The position numbers and the translations under genes were made by a program. A stretch of 49,470 bases of DNA from NCBI GenBank assembly GCA_900318745.1, contig ONMC01000001.1, forward strand, positions 1 through 49,470, in the 5' to 3' direction. The DNA is from an uncultured Eubacteriales bacterium. Lineage in GTDB: Bacteria > Bacillota > Clostridia > Christensenellales > CAG-138. Shown here piece after piece: positions 41,917 to 49,470 of this stretch (positions are counted from its first letter, which is position 1; each line of letters opens with the position of its first letter). Below the pieces are notes generated by a model that searched no databases, was not told the DNA's origin, and saw only the letters and a program-made list of their open reading frames with translations.

Positions 41917-43035
41917 ATGGCAATCAAAGAAACAAGACCTTATGTTGACTGGGAAACGATCGGCGGCTTTCTCGTGGACGCGTTCGTCGCGTACGGTGTG
42001 CCGCGTGAGGACGCGGAGATCTGCGCGGACGTTCTGATGGAGAGCGACCGCCGCGGCATCGAGAGCCACGGCGTCAACCGCTTCAAGCCGATCTATCTCG
42101 ACCGTATCAAGGCGGGCATCCTGAACCCCGTGACCGAATACGAAGTGCTGCGCGAGACCCCGACGACCGCTGTGGTCGACGGGCACGACGGCATGGGCAT
42201 GGTCATCTCGAAGCGCGCGATGCAGACCGCGATCGACAAGGCGAAGAACTTCGGCATGGGCATGGTCGCCGTGCGCAACTCCTCGCACTACGGCATCGCG
42301 GGCTACTGGGCCACGATGGCGACGAAGCAGGGGCTGATCGGCATCACGGGCACGAACGCGCGTCCGTCGATCGCGCCGACCTTCGGCGTGGAGAACATGC
42401 TCGGCACGAACCCGCTGACGATCGCGCTGCCGACCGATGAGGAATTCCCGTTCTGCATCGACTGCGCAACCTCCATCACCCAGCGCGGCAAGATCGAATA
42501 CTACGCAAGAAACGACAAGCCCACCCCCGCGGGCATGGTCATCGGCAGAGACGGCTCTGCGCTGACCGACTCGAAGCAGATCCTGATCGACCTCACCAAG
42601 GGCGAAGCGGCGCTTGCACCGCTGGGCGGCATCGGCGACGAGCTTGCCGGCTACAAGGGCTACGGCTACGCGACGGTCGTGGAGATCCTCTCCGCGGCGC
42701 TGCAGGCGGGCAGCTACATGAAAGCGCTGACCGGCGTGGACGAAAACGGCAACAAGCGTCCTTACCATCTCGGTCACTTCTTCATTGCGATCGATCCCGA
42801 GGCGTTCATGGGTCTCGACACGTTCAAAAAGACCTGCGGCGACATCCTCCGCGCGCTGCGCAATTCCGAAAAGGCGCCCGGCGAGGAGCGCATCTATACC
42901 GCCGGCGAAAAGGAATGGCTCGTGTGGCAGGACCGCAAGGACAAGGGCGTTCCCGTCAACGAAGCGGTGCAGAAGGAACTGATCGCCGTGCGCGACGAAA
43001 AGCACCTCAACTATCACTTCTCGTTCGAGAAATAA
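41917..43035 (+). CDS. Ldh/YlbC-family NAD(P)-dependent 2-hydroxyacid dehydrogenase
   Basis: 372 residues, the malate/L-lactate dehydrogenase family (LdhA_2-like, COG2055), unrelated to Rossmann lactate dehydrogenases. Motifs: ESHGVNRF, VDGHDGMGMV, the catalytic-region NSSHYGIAGYWA, TGTNARPSIAPTFG and PLGGIGDELAGYKGYGYA. Members reduce or oxidise 2-keto acids such as malate, ureidoglycolate, sulpholactate or piperideine-2-carboxylate; sequence alone does not choose. The length is longer than the usual 330-360 owing to a C-terminal tail. RBS AAGGGAGA. It follows glpK and ends at a terminator, which suggests a small carbon-catabolic pair. Confidence 0.9.
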   Translation: MAIKETRPYVDWETIGGFLVDAFVAYGVPREDAEICADVLMESDRRGIESHGVNRFKPIYLDRIKAGILNPVTEYEVLRETPTTAVVDGHDGMGMVISKRAMQTAIDKAKNFGMGMVAVRNSSHYGIAGYWATMATKQGLIGITGTNARPSIAPTFGVENMLGTNPLTIALPTDEEFPFCIDCATSITQRGKIEYYARNDKPTPAGMVIGRDGSALTDSKQILIDLTKGEAALAPLGGIGDELAGYKGYGYATVVEILSAALQAGSYMKALTGVDENGNKRPYHLGHFFIAIDPEAFMGLDTFKKTCGDILRALRNSEKAPGEERIYTAGEKEWLVWQDRKDKGVPVNEAVQKELIAVRDEKHLNYHFSFEK

Positions 43036-43047
43036 GCGAATCCTTCA

Positions 43048-43077
43048 AAAGGGCTGTCCGAAAAGGCAGCCCTTTTT
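43048..43077 (+). terminator. Terminator after the Ldh-family gene
   Basis: AAGGGCTG (from 43049) / CAGCCCTT (43067-43074) stem with a loop of about ten bases, followed by a T-run to 43077. Confidence 0.75.
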
Positions 43078-43088
43078 CGGTTCCCCGA

Positions 43089-43117
43089 TTGCGGAAACCG
43101 CACAAGGATGCTATAAT
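43089..43117 (+). promoter_or_regulatory. Promoter of the TrkA-C / FakA-domain pair
   Basis: TTGCGG (43089-43094), 17-bp spacer, TATAAT (43112-43117). Confidence 0.7.
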
Positions 43118-43149
43118 GGAAAAAAGGATTCCGTCAGAAAGGTTCCGCC

Positions 43150-43863
43150 ATGAACATTTACCTTGCGCTCACGCTGTTTTCTCTGATGATCCTGCTCTAC
43201 TGGATCATTACGGAGCTGTTTGCGATGCTGTTCCGTTTCACCGGGCTGCCCGATGAAAAGGCGCAGTTTCAGGTCATTTCGCTGCTGACCGGCTGCGGCT
43301 TCACGACGCACGAAAGCGAACTGCTTCTGAAGAGCAAGTCCCGCCGCCGGCTCGCGCGTATCACGATGCTGTTCGGATACGTCTTCAACATCACGATCGT
43401 ATCCATGCTGATCAACGTCTTCCTGTCGCTGAAGCTGTCGGAATTCAAGACGTATATCGGCATGCTGATCCCGATCCTTGCGGCGGCGGTCATCATTCTG
43501 TTTCTGCGCGTGCCGAAGATCCGCGCGTGGGGCGACCGGATGATCGAACACCTGGCGCGGCGCGTGTCGCATCGCGGCAGCACCAACACCGTTCTGCTGC
43601 TCGATTACATCGGCGAGGATTCGATCGCGCAGGTCATCCTGCACGACGTCCCCGAATCGCTGCGCGACCTGCCGCTGTCCGAAACGGGGCTGAAACCGAA
43701 CCACAACATCCTTGTGATGCTGCTTGAGCGCAGAGGCGGCAAGGCCGAACCGCCGAACGCGCAGACCGTGTTCCTTCCGGGCGATAAGCTGACCGTCTTC
43801 GGCAATTACCGCACGATCTCAAAGGTGTTCGAGGCGAAGGAACGCTTCCTGGAAAACGACTGA
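43150..43863 (+). CDS. Short membrane protein with TrkA-C (RCK_C) domain
   Basis: 237 residues. A first membrane helix (about 3-25), a loop that contains the filter-like LLTGCGFTTHESE (about 45-57), two more helices (about 74-92 and 98-117), and a cytosolic RCK_C domain (about 150-232, with SIAQVILHDVPESL and FLPGDKLTVFGNY) of the sort that binds ligands in potassium channels and Trk/Ktr systems. The RCK_N domain is missing. The G-F-T-T piece resembles the selectivity loops of TrkH/KtrB subunits, but only one such loop exists here and pairing would need a tetramer; ion transport is an inference. RBS AAAGG seven bases upstream. The next gene begins 19 bases after the stop codon. Confidence 0.82.
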   Translation: MNIYLALTLFSLMILLYWIITELFAMLFRFTGLPDEKAQFQVISLLTGCGFTTHESELLLKSKSRRRLARITMLFGYVFNITIVSMLINVFLSLKLSEFKTYIGMLIPILAAAVIILFLRVPKIRAWGDRMIEHLARRVSHRGSTNTVLLLDYIGEDSIAQVILHDVPESLRDLPLSETGLKPNHNILVMLLERRGGKAEPPNAQTVFLPGDKLTVFGNYRTISKVFEAKERFLEND

Positions 43864-43882
43864 AATACGAAAGGAGACTCCC

Positions 43883-44134
43883 ATGCTGGAATTCCGATAT
43901 GACACACAGCTTCTGATCGACGGAACGGACCTCGACGAGGACGTGATCCGCGCATACTTCATGAACAACTTCAACGGCGACTGCCTGCTCGCGGTCGGCG
44001 ACGACGAAACGATCAAGATCCACTACCATACCAACGAGCCGTGGAAGGTGCTCGAATACTGCTCCTCGCTCGGCGAGATCTATGACATCGTCGTCGAAGA
44101 CATGGATCGCCAGTCCCGCGGGCTCAAGGGATAA
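43883..44134 (+). CDS. Stand-alone FakA-type middle domain ('kinase to dihydroxyacetone kinase')
   Basis: 83 residues. The segment CLLAVGDDETIKIHYHTNEP and then VLEYCSSLGEIYDIVVEDM matches the small domain between the DhaL-like kinase and DegV-like parts of FakA/YloV (fatty acid kinase), where the usual reading is VVGDDDLVKVHVHT...P. The kinase domain with its ADP-binding Asp residues and the DegV part are absent, and no upstream fragments of them exist, so this is a short independent gene with its own AAAGGAG. The His of KIHYHT is retained. A role as partner or regulator of a separate kinase is possible but unproven. Confidence 0.75.
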   Translation: MLEFRYDTQLLIDGTDLDEDVIRAYFMNNFNGDCLLAVGDDETIKIHYHTNEPWKVLEYCSSLGEIYDIVVEDMDRQSRGLKG

Positions 44135-44157
44135 CGCCCGATCCTGCGTAAACAGCG

Positions 44158-44200
44158 CAGCAGCCATGTCCCTAATATGGGATATGGCTGCTGTTATTCT
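44158..44200 (+). terminator. Long hairpin after the FakA-domain gene
   Basis: A 15-bp stem with one wobble, CAGCAGCCATGTCCC (44158-44172) and GGGATATGGCTGCTG (44179-44193), loop TAATAT, then a weak U-tail (TTATTCT). It may end the upstream pair. The stem is unusually long for a simple terminator here (see findings). Confidence 0.55.
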
Positions 44201-44239
44201 ATCACGTTATCGATCTTTATGTCCCTTTATTGGTATATG
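44166..44239. repeat. Two imperfect 21-bp direct repeats in AT-rich spacer
   Basis: ATGTCCCT followed 13 bases later by ATATG occurs at 44166-44186 and 44219-44239, with about 16 of 21 bases shared. The block 44194-44281 is clearly AT-richer than the coding sequence around it. No open reading frame or recognised element. Confidence 0.5.
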
Positions 44240-44281
44240 TTTCCGCTTGATCCTCTGTCTTGTACCGATTTTGGGATATGT

Positions 44282-45076
44282 TTATTCCGTAAAGTCAAAG
44301 CCGATCAGCCGCCCCGCCTCGACAAAGCCGATCGAACGGTACAGCGCGTTGGACGCCGGGTAGCTTGTGTCGGCATAGAGCATCGTGCGCTCACCGCGTG
44401 CGTGCGCGTCGGCGCAGACCGAGCTGACCAGCGCTTTCGCATAGCCGTGTCCGCGATACGCGCTGCCCGTCACCACCGAGCTGATGTATGCCAGACCGTT
44501 TTTGCGCTCCAGCAGCCGCACGAGCGCCACAGGTATCCCGTTTATGCACCATCCATACGCATCCGGGTTCTCGCAGAAGCGGCGTCCGGCGTTGAGGCGC
44601 TCGTCTTCGGGGATCGGTTCGCGCGCCTGCTCGCCGAGCTCGGCAAGCATGGCGCCGCACACGGCGGGATCGAGCGCGCCGGCGGGCACGCGCTCCCCTT
44701 CGGTCGAACAGGCGTTCGGCTTTTCGCACAGATACGCGGTCAGCGGCAGGCGGCGCGCCTTCGGAAACGGCAGCGCAAGCTCGAGGTATCGCACGAGCGA
44801 CGCCCGTCCGATCACTCCCGCAAGGTTTTTCGCCTCGCGGAGCACGCAGAGCGACGCGGCAAGCTCCGCAAGCGTTTCTTCGGATATCCCCTTTCGCGTG
44901 TAGATCCACGCAGGCCAGCCGAGCCCCGCGCGCACGAACAGCACGTCCTTTCCGTCGGACAGGCAAAGCGCTTCCGGCGCGTCGATCAGCTGCACGAGCT
45001 TTCGGAACGTGATCGCCTCGGCGTCGTTGGAAAACGGGAACGCCTTTGCTTCTTTTGCGGAGATCCTGCGGATCAT
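44282..45076 (-). CDS. GNAT-family acetyltransferase
   Basis: 264 residues. The C-terminal half (about 150-262) is a GNAT domain: motif A VTGSAYRGHGYAKALV binds the acetyl-CoA pyrophosphate (R-G-H-G-Y-A), and the end MLYADTSYPASNALYRSIGF is the usual motif B. The N-terminal half (about 1-145) is a degenerate or accessory domain with AWIYTRKGI, typical of clostridial two-part GNATs. Acceptor unknown. The ATG at 45076 has GGGAGGGAAG just upstream; an ATG 18 codons earlier is inside the serS terminator. No separate promoter is clear, so it may depend on read-through from serS. Confidence 0.85.
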   Translation of the reverse strand: MIRRISAKEAKAFPFSNDAEAITFRKLVQLIDAPEALCLSDGKDVLFVRAGLGWPAWIYTRKGISEETLAELAASLCVLREAKNLAGVIGRASLVRYLELALPFPKARRLPLTAYLCEKPNACSTEGERVPAGALDPAVCGAMLAELGEQAREPIPEDERLNAGRRFCENPDAYGWCINGIPVALVRLLERKNGLAYISSVVTGSAYRGHGYAKALVSSVCADAHARGERTMLYADTSYPASNALYRSIGFVEAGRLIGFDFTE

Positions 45077-45089
45077 ACTTCCCTCCCGA

Positions 45090-45121
45090 AAAAAAGCGGC
45101 AGGAGCATGGCTCCCGCCGCA
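45090..45121 (-). terminator. Terminator after serS
   Basis: GCGGCAGGAGC (45097-45107) / GCTCCCGCCGC (45111-45121), with one G-T type wobble, loop ATG, and A-run 45090-45096 giving the U-tail of the leftward transcript. Confidence 0.85.
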
Positions 45122-45126
45122 AGGAA

Positions 45127-46407
45127 TCAACCGATGGTCTCTTTGAATCCCATGTAAGGACGCAGCGCCTCGGGGATGCGGATCGTGCCGTCCGCGTTGA
45201 GGTTGTTTTCAAGGAATGCGATCAGCATGCGCGGCGGTGCGACGACCGTGTTGTTCAGCGTATGCGCGAAATAGTTGCCCTTCTCCTTGTTCTTGATGCG
45301 GATGCCCAGGCGTCTTGCCTGCGCGTCGCCGAGGTTCGAACAGCTGCCGACCTCAAAGTACTTCTGCTGACGCGGCGACCACGCCTCGACGTCGCAGCTC
45401 TTGACCTTCAGATCCGCAAGGTCTCCGGAGCAGCACTCGAGCGTGCGCACCGGAATGTCGAGCGTGCGGAAGAAATCGACCGTGTTTTTCCACAGCTCGT
45501 TGTACAGCGTCATGCTGTCTTCGGGCTTGCAGACGATGATCATCTCCTGCTTTTCGAACTGATGGATGCGGTAAACGCCGCGCTCCTCGATGCCGTGCGC
45601 GCCGACTTCCTTGCGGAAGCAGGGCGAGTAGCTGGTGAGCCGCAGCGGAAGCTTGTCCTCATCGTGGAACGTGTTCATGAAGCGGCCGATCATGCTGTGC
45701 TCGGACGTGCCGATCAGGTACAGGTCCTCGCCCTCGATCTTATACATCATGTTTTCCATTTCCGCAAAGCTCATGACGCCGTCGACGACCGACGAACGGA
45801 TCATGAACGGCGGCACGACGTACGTATAGCCGCGGTCGATCATAAAGTCGCGCGCATAGGACAGCACCGCGCTGTGCAGCCGCGCGATATCGCCCATCAG
45901 ATAATAGAAGCCGTTGCCGCTCGTCTTGCGCGCGGAATCCAGGTCGATGCCCGAAAGGCGTTCCATGATGTCGACATGATACGGGATCTCAAAGTCCGGC
46001 ACGACCGGCTCGCCGAAGCGCTCGATCTCGACGTTTTCGGAATCGTCCTTTCCGATCGGGACCGAAGGATCGATGATGTTCGGGATCACGAGCATGCGCT
46101 TTCTGATCTCGGCTTCGAGCTCCGCCTCGCGCACCTCAAGGTCCGCCATCTCCTGCGCCATCGCGCCGACCTGCTTCTTGGCTTCCTCCGCCTTGTCGCG
46201 CTCGCCGTGCGCCATCATCATGCCGATGGACTTCGAAATGACGTTTCTCTGATTGCGCAGATAATCGCCGCGCACATGCGCCTCGCGGTATTCTTTGTCG
46301 AGCGCCAGCACTTCATCGACGAGAACGAGCTTTTCGTCCTGAAATTTCTTTTTGATATTTTCCTTTACGAGCTCCGGGTTTGCCCGTACAAACTTGATAT
46401 CCAGCAT
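45127..46407 (-). CDS. serS: Seryl-tRNA synthetase, divergent type
   Basis: 426 residues. N-terminal coiled-coil arm (about 1-110) that reaches the long arm of tRNA-Ser, followed by a class II catalytic core. Motif 2 is CFRKEVGAHGIEERGVYRIHQ and motif 3 is LNNTVVAPPRMLIAFLENN. Bacterial enzymes normally read A-G-x-D-T-R-G in motif 2 and N-G-S-G-L-A-x-G-R in motif 3; this pattern is nearer to the eukaryotic/archaeal form (human NATMCATTR). The core catalytic Arg residues (R in CFR and R in PPR) remain, so activity is expected. The gene follows argS by three bases and ends at a terminator. No second serS is visible in the window. Confidence 0.92.
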   Translation of the reverse strand: MLDIKFVRANPELVKENIKKKFQDEKLVLVDEVLALDKEYREAHVRGDYLRNQRNVISKSIGMMMAHGERDKAEEAKKQVGAMAQEMADLEVREAELEAEIRKRMLVIPNIIDPSVPIGKDDSENVEIERFGEPVVPDFEIPYHVDIMERLSGIDLDSARKTSGNGFYYLMGDIARLHSAVLSYARDFMIDRGYTYVVPPFMIRSSVVDGVMSFAEMENMMYKIEGEDLYLIGTSEHSMIGRFMNTFHDEDKLPLRLTSYSPCFRKEVGAHGIEERGVYRIHQFEKQEMIIVCKPEDSMTLYNELWKNTVDFFRTLDIPVRTLECCSGDLADLKVKSCDVEAWSPRQQKYFEVGSCSNLGDAQARRLGIRIKNKEKGNYFAHTLNNTVVAPPRMLIAFLENNLNADGTIRIPEALRPYMGFKETIG

Positions 46408-46410
46408 ATG

Positions 46411-48099
<1,689 letters not shown>

Positions 48100-48124
48100 A
48101 GATGAATCACTCCTTAACTTTTTT

Positions 48125-48130
48125 ATTATA
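48125..48130 (-). promoter_or_regulatory. -10 element of argS-serS
   Basis: Minus strand CTATAATAAAA, consensus TATAAT at 48125-48130. No good -35 at 16-18 bp (TTTCTT at 17). Confidence 0.5.
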
Positions 48131-48176
48131 GCAAAGCGATATCCAAAAAGAAAGAGGTTCGTTCCAAAAAACCTGC

Positions 48177-48205
48177 TTGCAACGCGGACGGCGTGCGTGT
48201 ATGAT
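48177..48205 (+). promoter_or_regulatory. Promoter of pepT
   Basis: TTGCAA (48177-48182), 17-bp spacer, TATGAT (48200-48205). GCGGAGG then precedes the ATG at 48236. Confidence 0.62.
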
Positions 48206-48235
48206 AGAATCAACGAAAGATGCGGAGGTTTATGT

Positions 48236-49470
48236 ATGGAACGCACGCCGTTTTATGAAAAGGTCAGAGAGCGTCTGATCCGTTACGCAAAGATCGACAC
48301 GCAGTCCGATCCGAAGAGCACGGCGACGCCGACTGCACAGAAGCAGTTCGATCTCGCCCGCGTGCTGTTTCATGAGCTTCGTTCGATCGGCGCGAGCGAC
48401 GTATATCTCGACGAGCGCGCCTGCGTCGTCTATGCCAAGATCCCCGCGACCCGATCGGGCGGCAGAGCGTTCGGGCTTGTGACGCATATGGACACCGCAC
48501 CCGACGCGCCCGGCGCAAACGTGCGCCCGTGGGTGCTCGAGTCCTACGACGGCGGAGACATCGTGCTGAACGAAGAAAAAGGCATTGTGCTGTCGCCGAA
48601 GGAGTTTCCGAGCCTGAAACAGTATATCGGGCAGGACCTTGTTCTGACCGACGGCACGACGCTTCTGGGCGGCGACGACAAGGCGGCGATCGCGGCGGTG
48701 ATGACGTTTGCCGAGCATGTTCTTTCGCATCCGGAGATCCCGCACGGACCGGTTTCGCTGGCGTTCACGCCCGACGAGGAGGTCGGCGGGCTTGCGAAGG
48801 ACCTTGATCTCGACCGCTTCGGCGCAAAGGTCGCGTACACGCTCGACGGCGATCATCTGGGCTTTTACATGGACGAGACCTTCCATGCGTCCCACGCAAA
48901 GCTGACGGTTTCGGGACGCAGCGTGCATCCCGCCACGGCGAAGGGCATCATGGTCAACGCCGCGGACGTTGCGAGCGAATTCTGCGCCATGCTGCCGCGG
49001 TTCGAAAAGCCGCAGTACACCGCGGGGCGCGAGGGCTTTTTCCACGTGATTTCGATCCGGGCGAGCTGCGAGCACGCGGAGGTCTCCCTGATCATCCGCG
49101 ATCATGACCGCACGCAGTTCGAACAGCGGGAAGCATATGTAAGAAAGTGCGCCGACGCGCTCAAAGCGGCATACGGCGCGGAGCGGATCGATCTTTCGAT
49201 CGAGCAGTCGTACCGCAACATGAAAGAGATCGTCGACCGGCATCCGTATCTGATCGAAAACCTCGTCGCGGCGATCCGCGCGGCGGGGATCGAACCGAAG
49301 ACGGAACCGTTCCGCGGCGGCACGGACGGCTCGGCGTTAAGCTGGCGCGGACTGCCGTGCCCGAACCTTTCGGCGGGCTACGAAAACGCGCACGGGCGGT
49401 TCGAGTACGTGCCGATCCCGTCGATGGAAAAGAACGTGGAGATTCTGCTGCACCTTTGCAGACGGTTCGG
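48236..49470 (+). CDS. pepT: Peptidase T (tripeptide aminopeptidase), 3' end cut by window
   Basis: 411 complete codons are inside the window and the frame is still open at the last base; the family is usually 404-412 long, so only a few residues should be missing. M20B dizinc aminopeptidase that removes the N-terminal residue from tripeptides. Metal and catalytic motifs in order: THMDTAP (His and Asp), GGDDKAAIA (bridging Asp), TPDEEVG (catalytic Glu pair), TLDGD (Asp) and HGRFEYV near the C-terminus (last His). The dimerisation insert includes GRSVHPATAKGIMVNA and RGGTDGSALS. RBS GGAGG at about 48223-48228; an ATG four bases upstream is out of frame. Divergent from argS. Confidence 0.92.
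   Translation, partial: MERTPFYEKVRERLIRYAKIDTQSDPKSTATPTAQKQFDLARVLFHELRSIGASDVYLDERACVVYAKIPATRSGGRAFGLVTHMDTAPDAPGANVRPWVLESYDGGDIVLNEEKGIVLSPKEFPSLKQYIGQDLVLTDGTTLLGGDDKAAIAAVMTFAEHVLSHPEIPHGPVSLAFTPDEEVGGLAKDLDLDRFGAKVAYTLDGDHLGFYMDETFHASHAKLTVSGRSVHPATAKGIMVNAADVASEFCAMLPRFEKPQYTAGREGFFHVISIRASCEHAEVSLIIRDHDRTQFEQREAYVRKCADALKAAYGAERIDLSIEQSYRNMKEIVDRHPYLIENLVAAIRAAGIEPKTEPFRGGTDGSALSWRGLPCPNLSAGYENAHGRFEYVPIPSMEKNVEILLHLCRRF

Noticed and set aside
48100-48235. T-box leader before argS-serS
   Set aside because: The probable transcription start leaves only about 20 nt of leader and no T-box sequence is present.

Overview
The window looks like the chromosome of a GC-rich (roughly 60% GC), low-complexity-linker-bearing member of the Bacillota, most likely class Clostridia. 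The reasons are AddAB instead of RecBCD, a DUF3842 protein, PepV and PepT peptidases, a YitT-family membrane protein, B. subtilis-like PgcA, strong AGGAGG-type ribosome sites, sigma-A promoters with 17-bp spacers, and several envelope proteins with Thr-Pro-Glu linkers. I cannot name a genus. Gene density is very high, no stretch over 300 bases lacks a gene, and I see no rRNA, tRNA, transposase, integrase, prophage or CRISPR array.

Layout from left to right. 1-1576: a leftward gene cut by the edge, a small Cys-rich lipoprotein and a patatin-like lipase. 1628-5624 (leftward): yitT, dipeptidase pepV, and a PhoB-like regulator coupled to a PhoR-like kinase that has no membrane segment. 5691-11557 (leftward): one apparent six-gene unit, dnaX-ybaB-recR-amidase-arcA-arcB, which joins replication and recombination housekeeping to a wall amidase and the first two enzymes of arginine deimination. 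11579-14128 (rightward): a membrane-anchored propeller-like protein and radA. 14204-19149 (leftward): two unknown small proteins, DUF3842, a FecCD-type importer (permease, ATPase, lipoprotein) and a methyltransferase. 19194-20237: a CxxC-repeat surface protein. 20304-29645 (leftward): murA, an RlmI-like methyltransferase, a protein carrying two complete RluA pseudouridine synthase domains, pgcA, deoD, a Dabb protein, uvrB and a secreted NAGPA-domain protein. 29642-30503: an anchored solute-binding-like protein. 30535-39768 (rightward): thpR-addB-addA-rsmF-like-rsmA, a nucleic-acid processing operon held together by ATGA overlaps. 39775-44193: a lamin-tail-domain protein (leftward), a frameshifted glycerol kinase, an Ldh-family dehydrogenase, a short TrkA-C membrane protein and a stand-alone FakA-type domain. 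44282-48130 (leftward): GNAT, serS and argS with unusual motif sequences. 48177-end: pepT, nearly complete at the right edge.

Most of the window is housekeeping. The points that stand out are the tandem RluA-RluA enzyme, three single-pass membrane proteins whose promoters sit 6-7 nt from the start codon with no ribosome site (candidate leaderless mRNAs), the glpK frameshift exactly at the ATP phosphate loop, atypical SerRS and ArgRS signatures side by side, the DUF3842/importer/methyltransferase cluster, and the orphan FakA-domain protein beside an RCK_C membrane protein. I found no clear new defence or mobile system.
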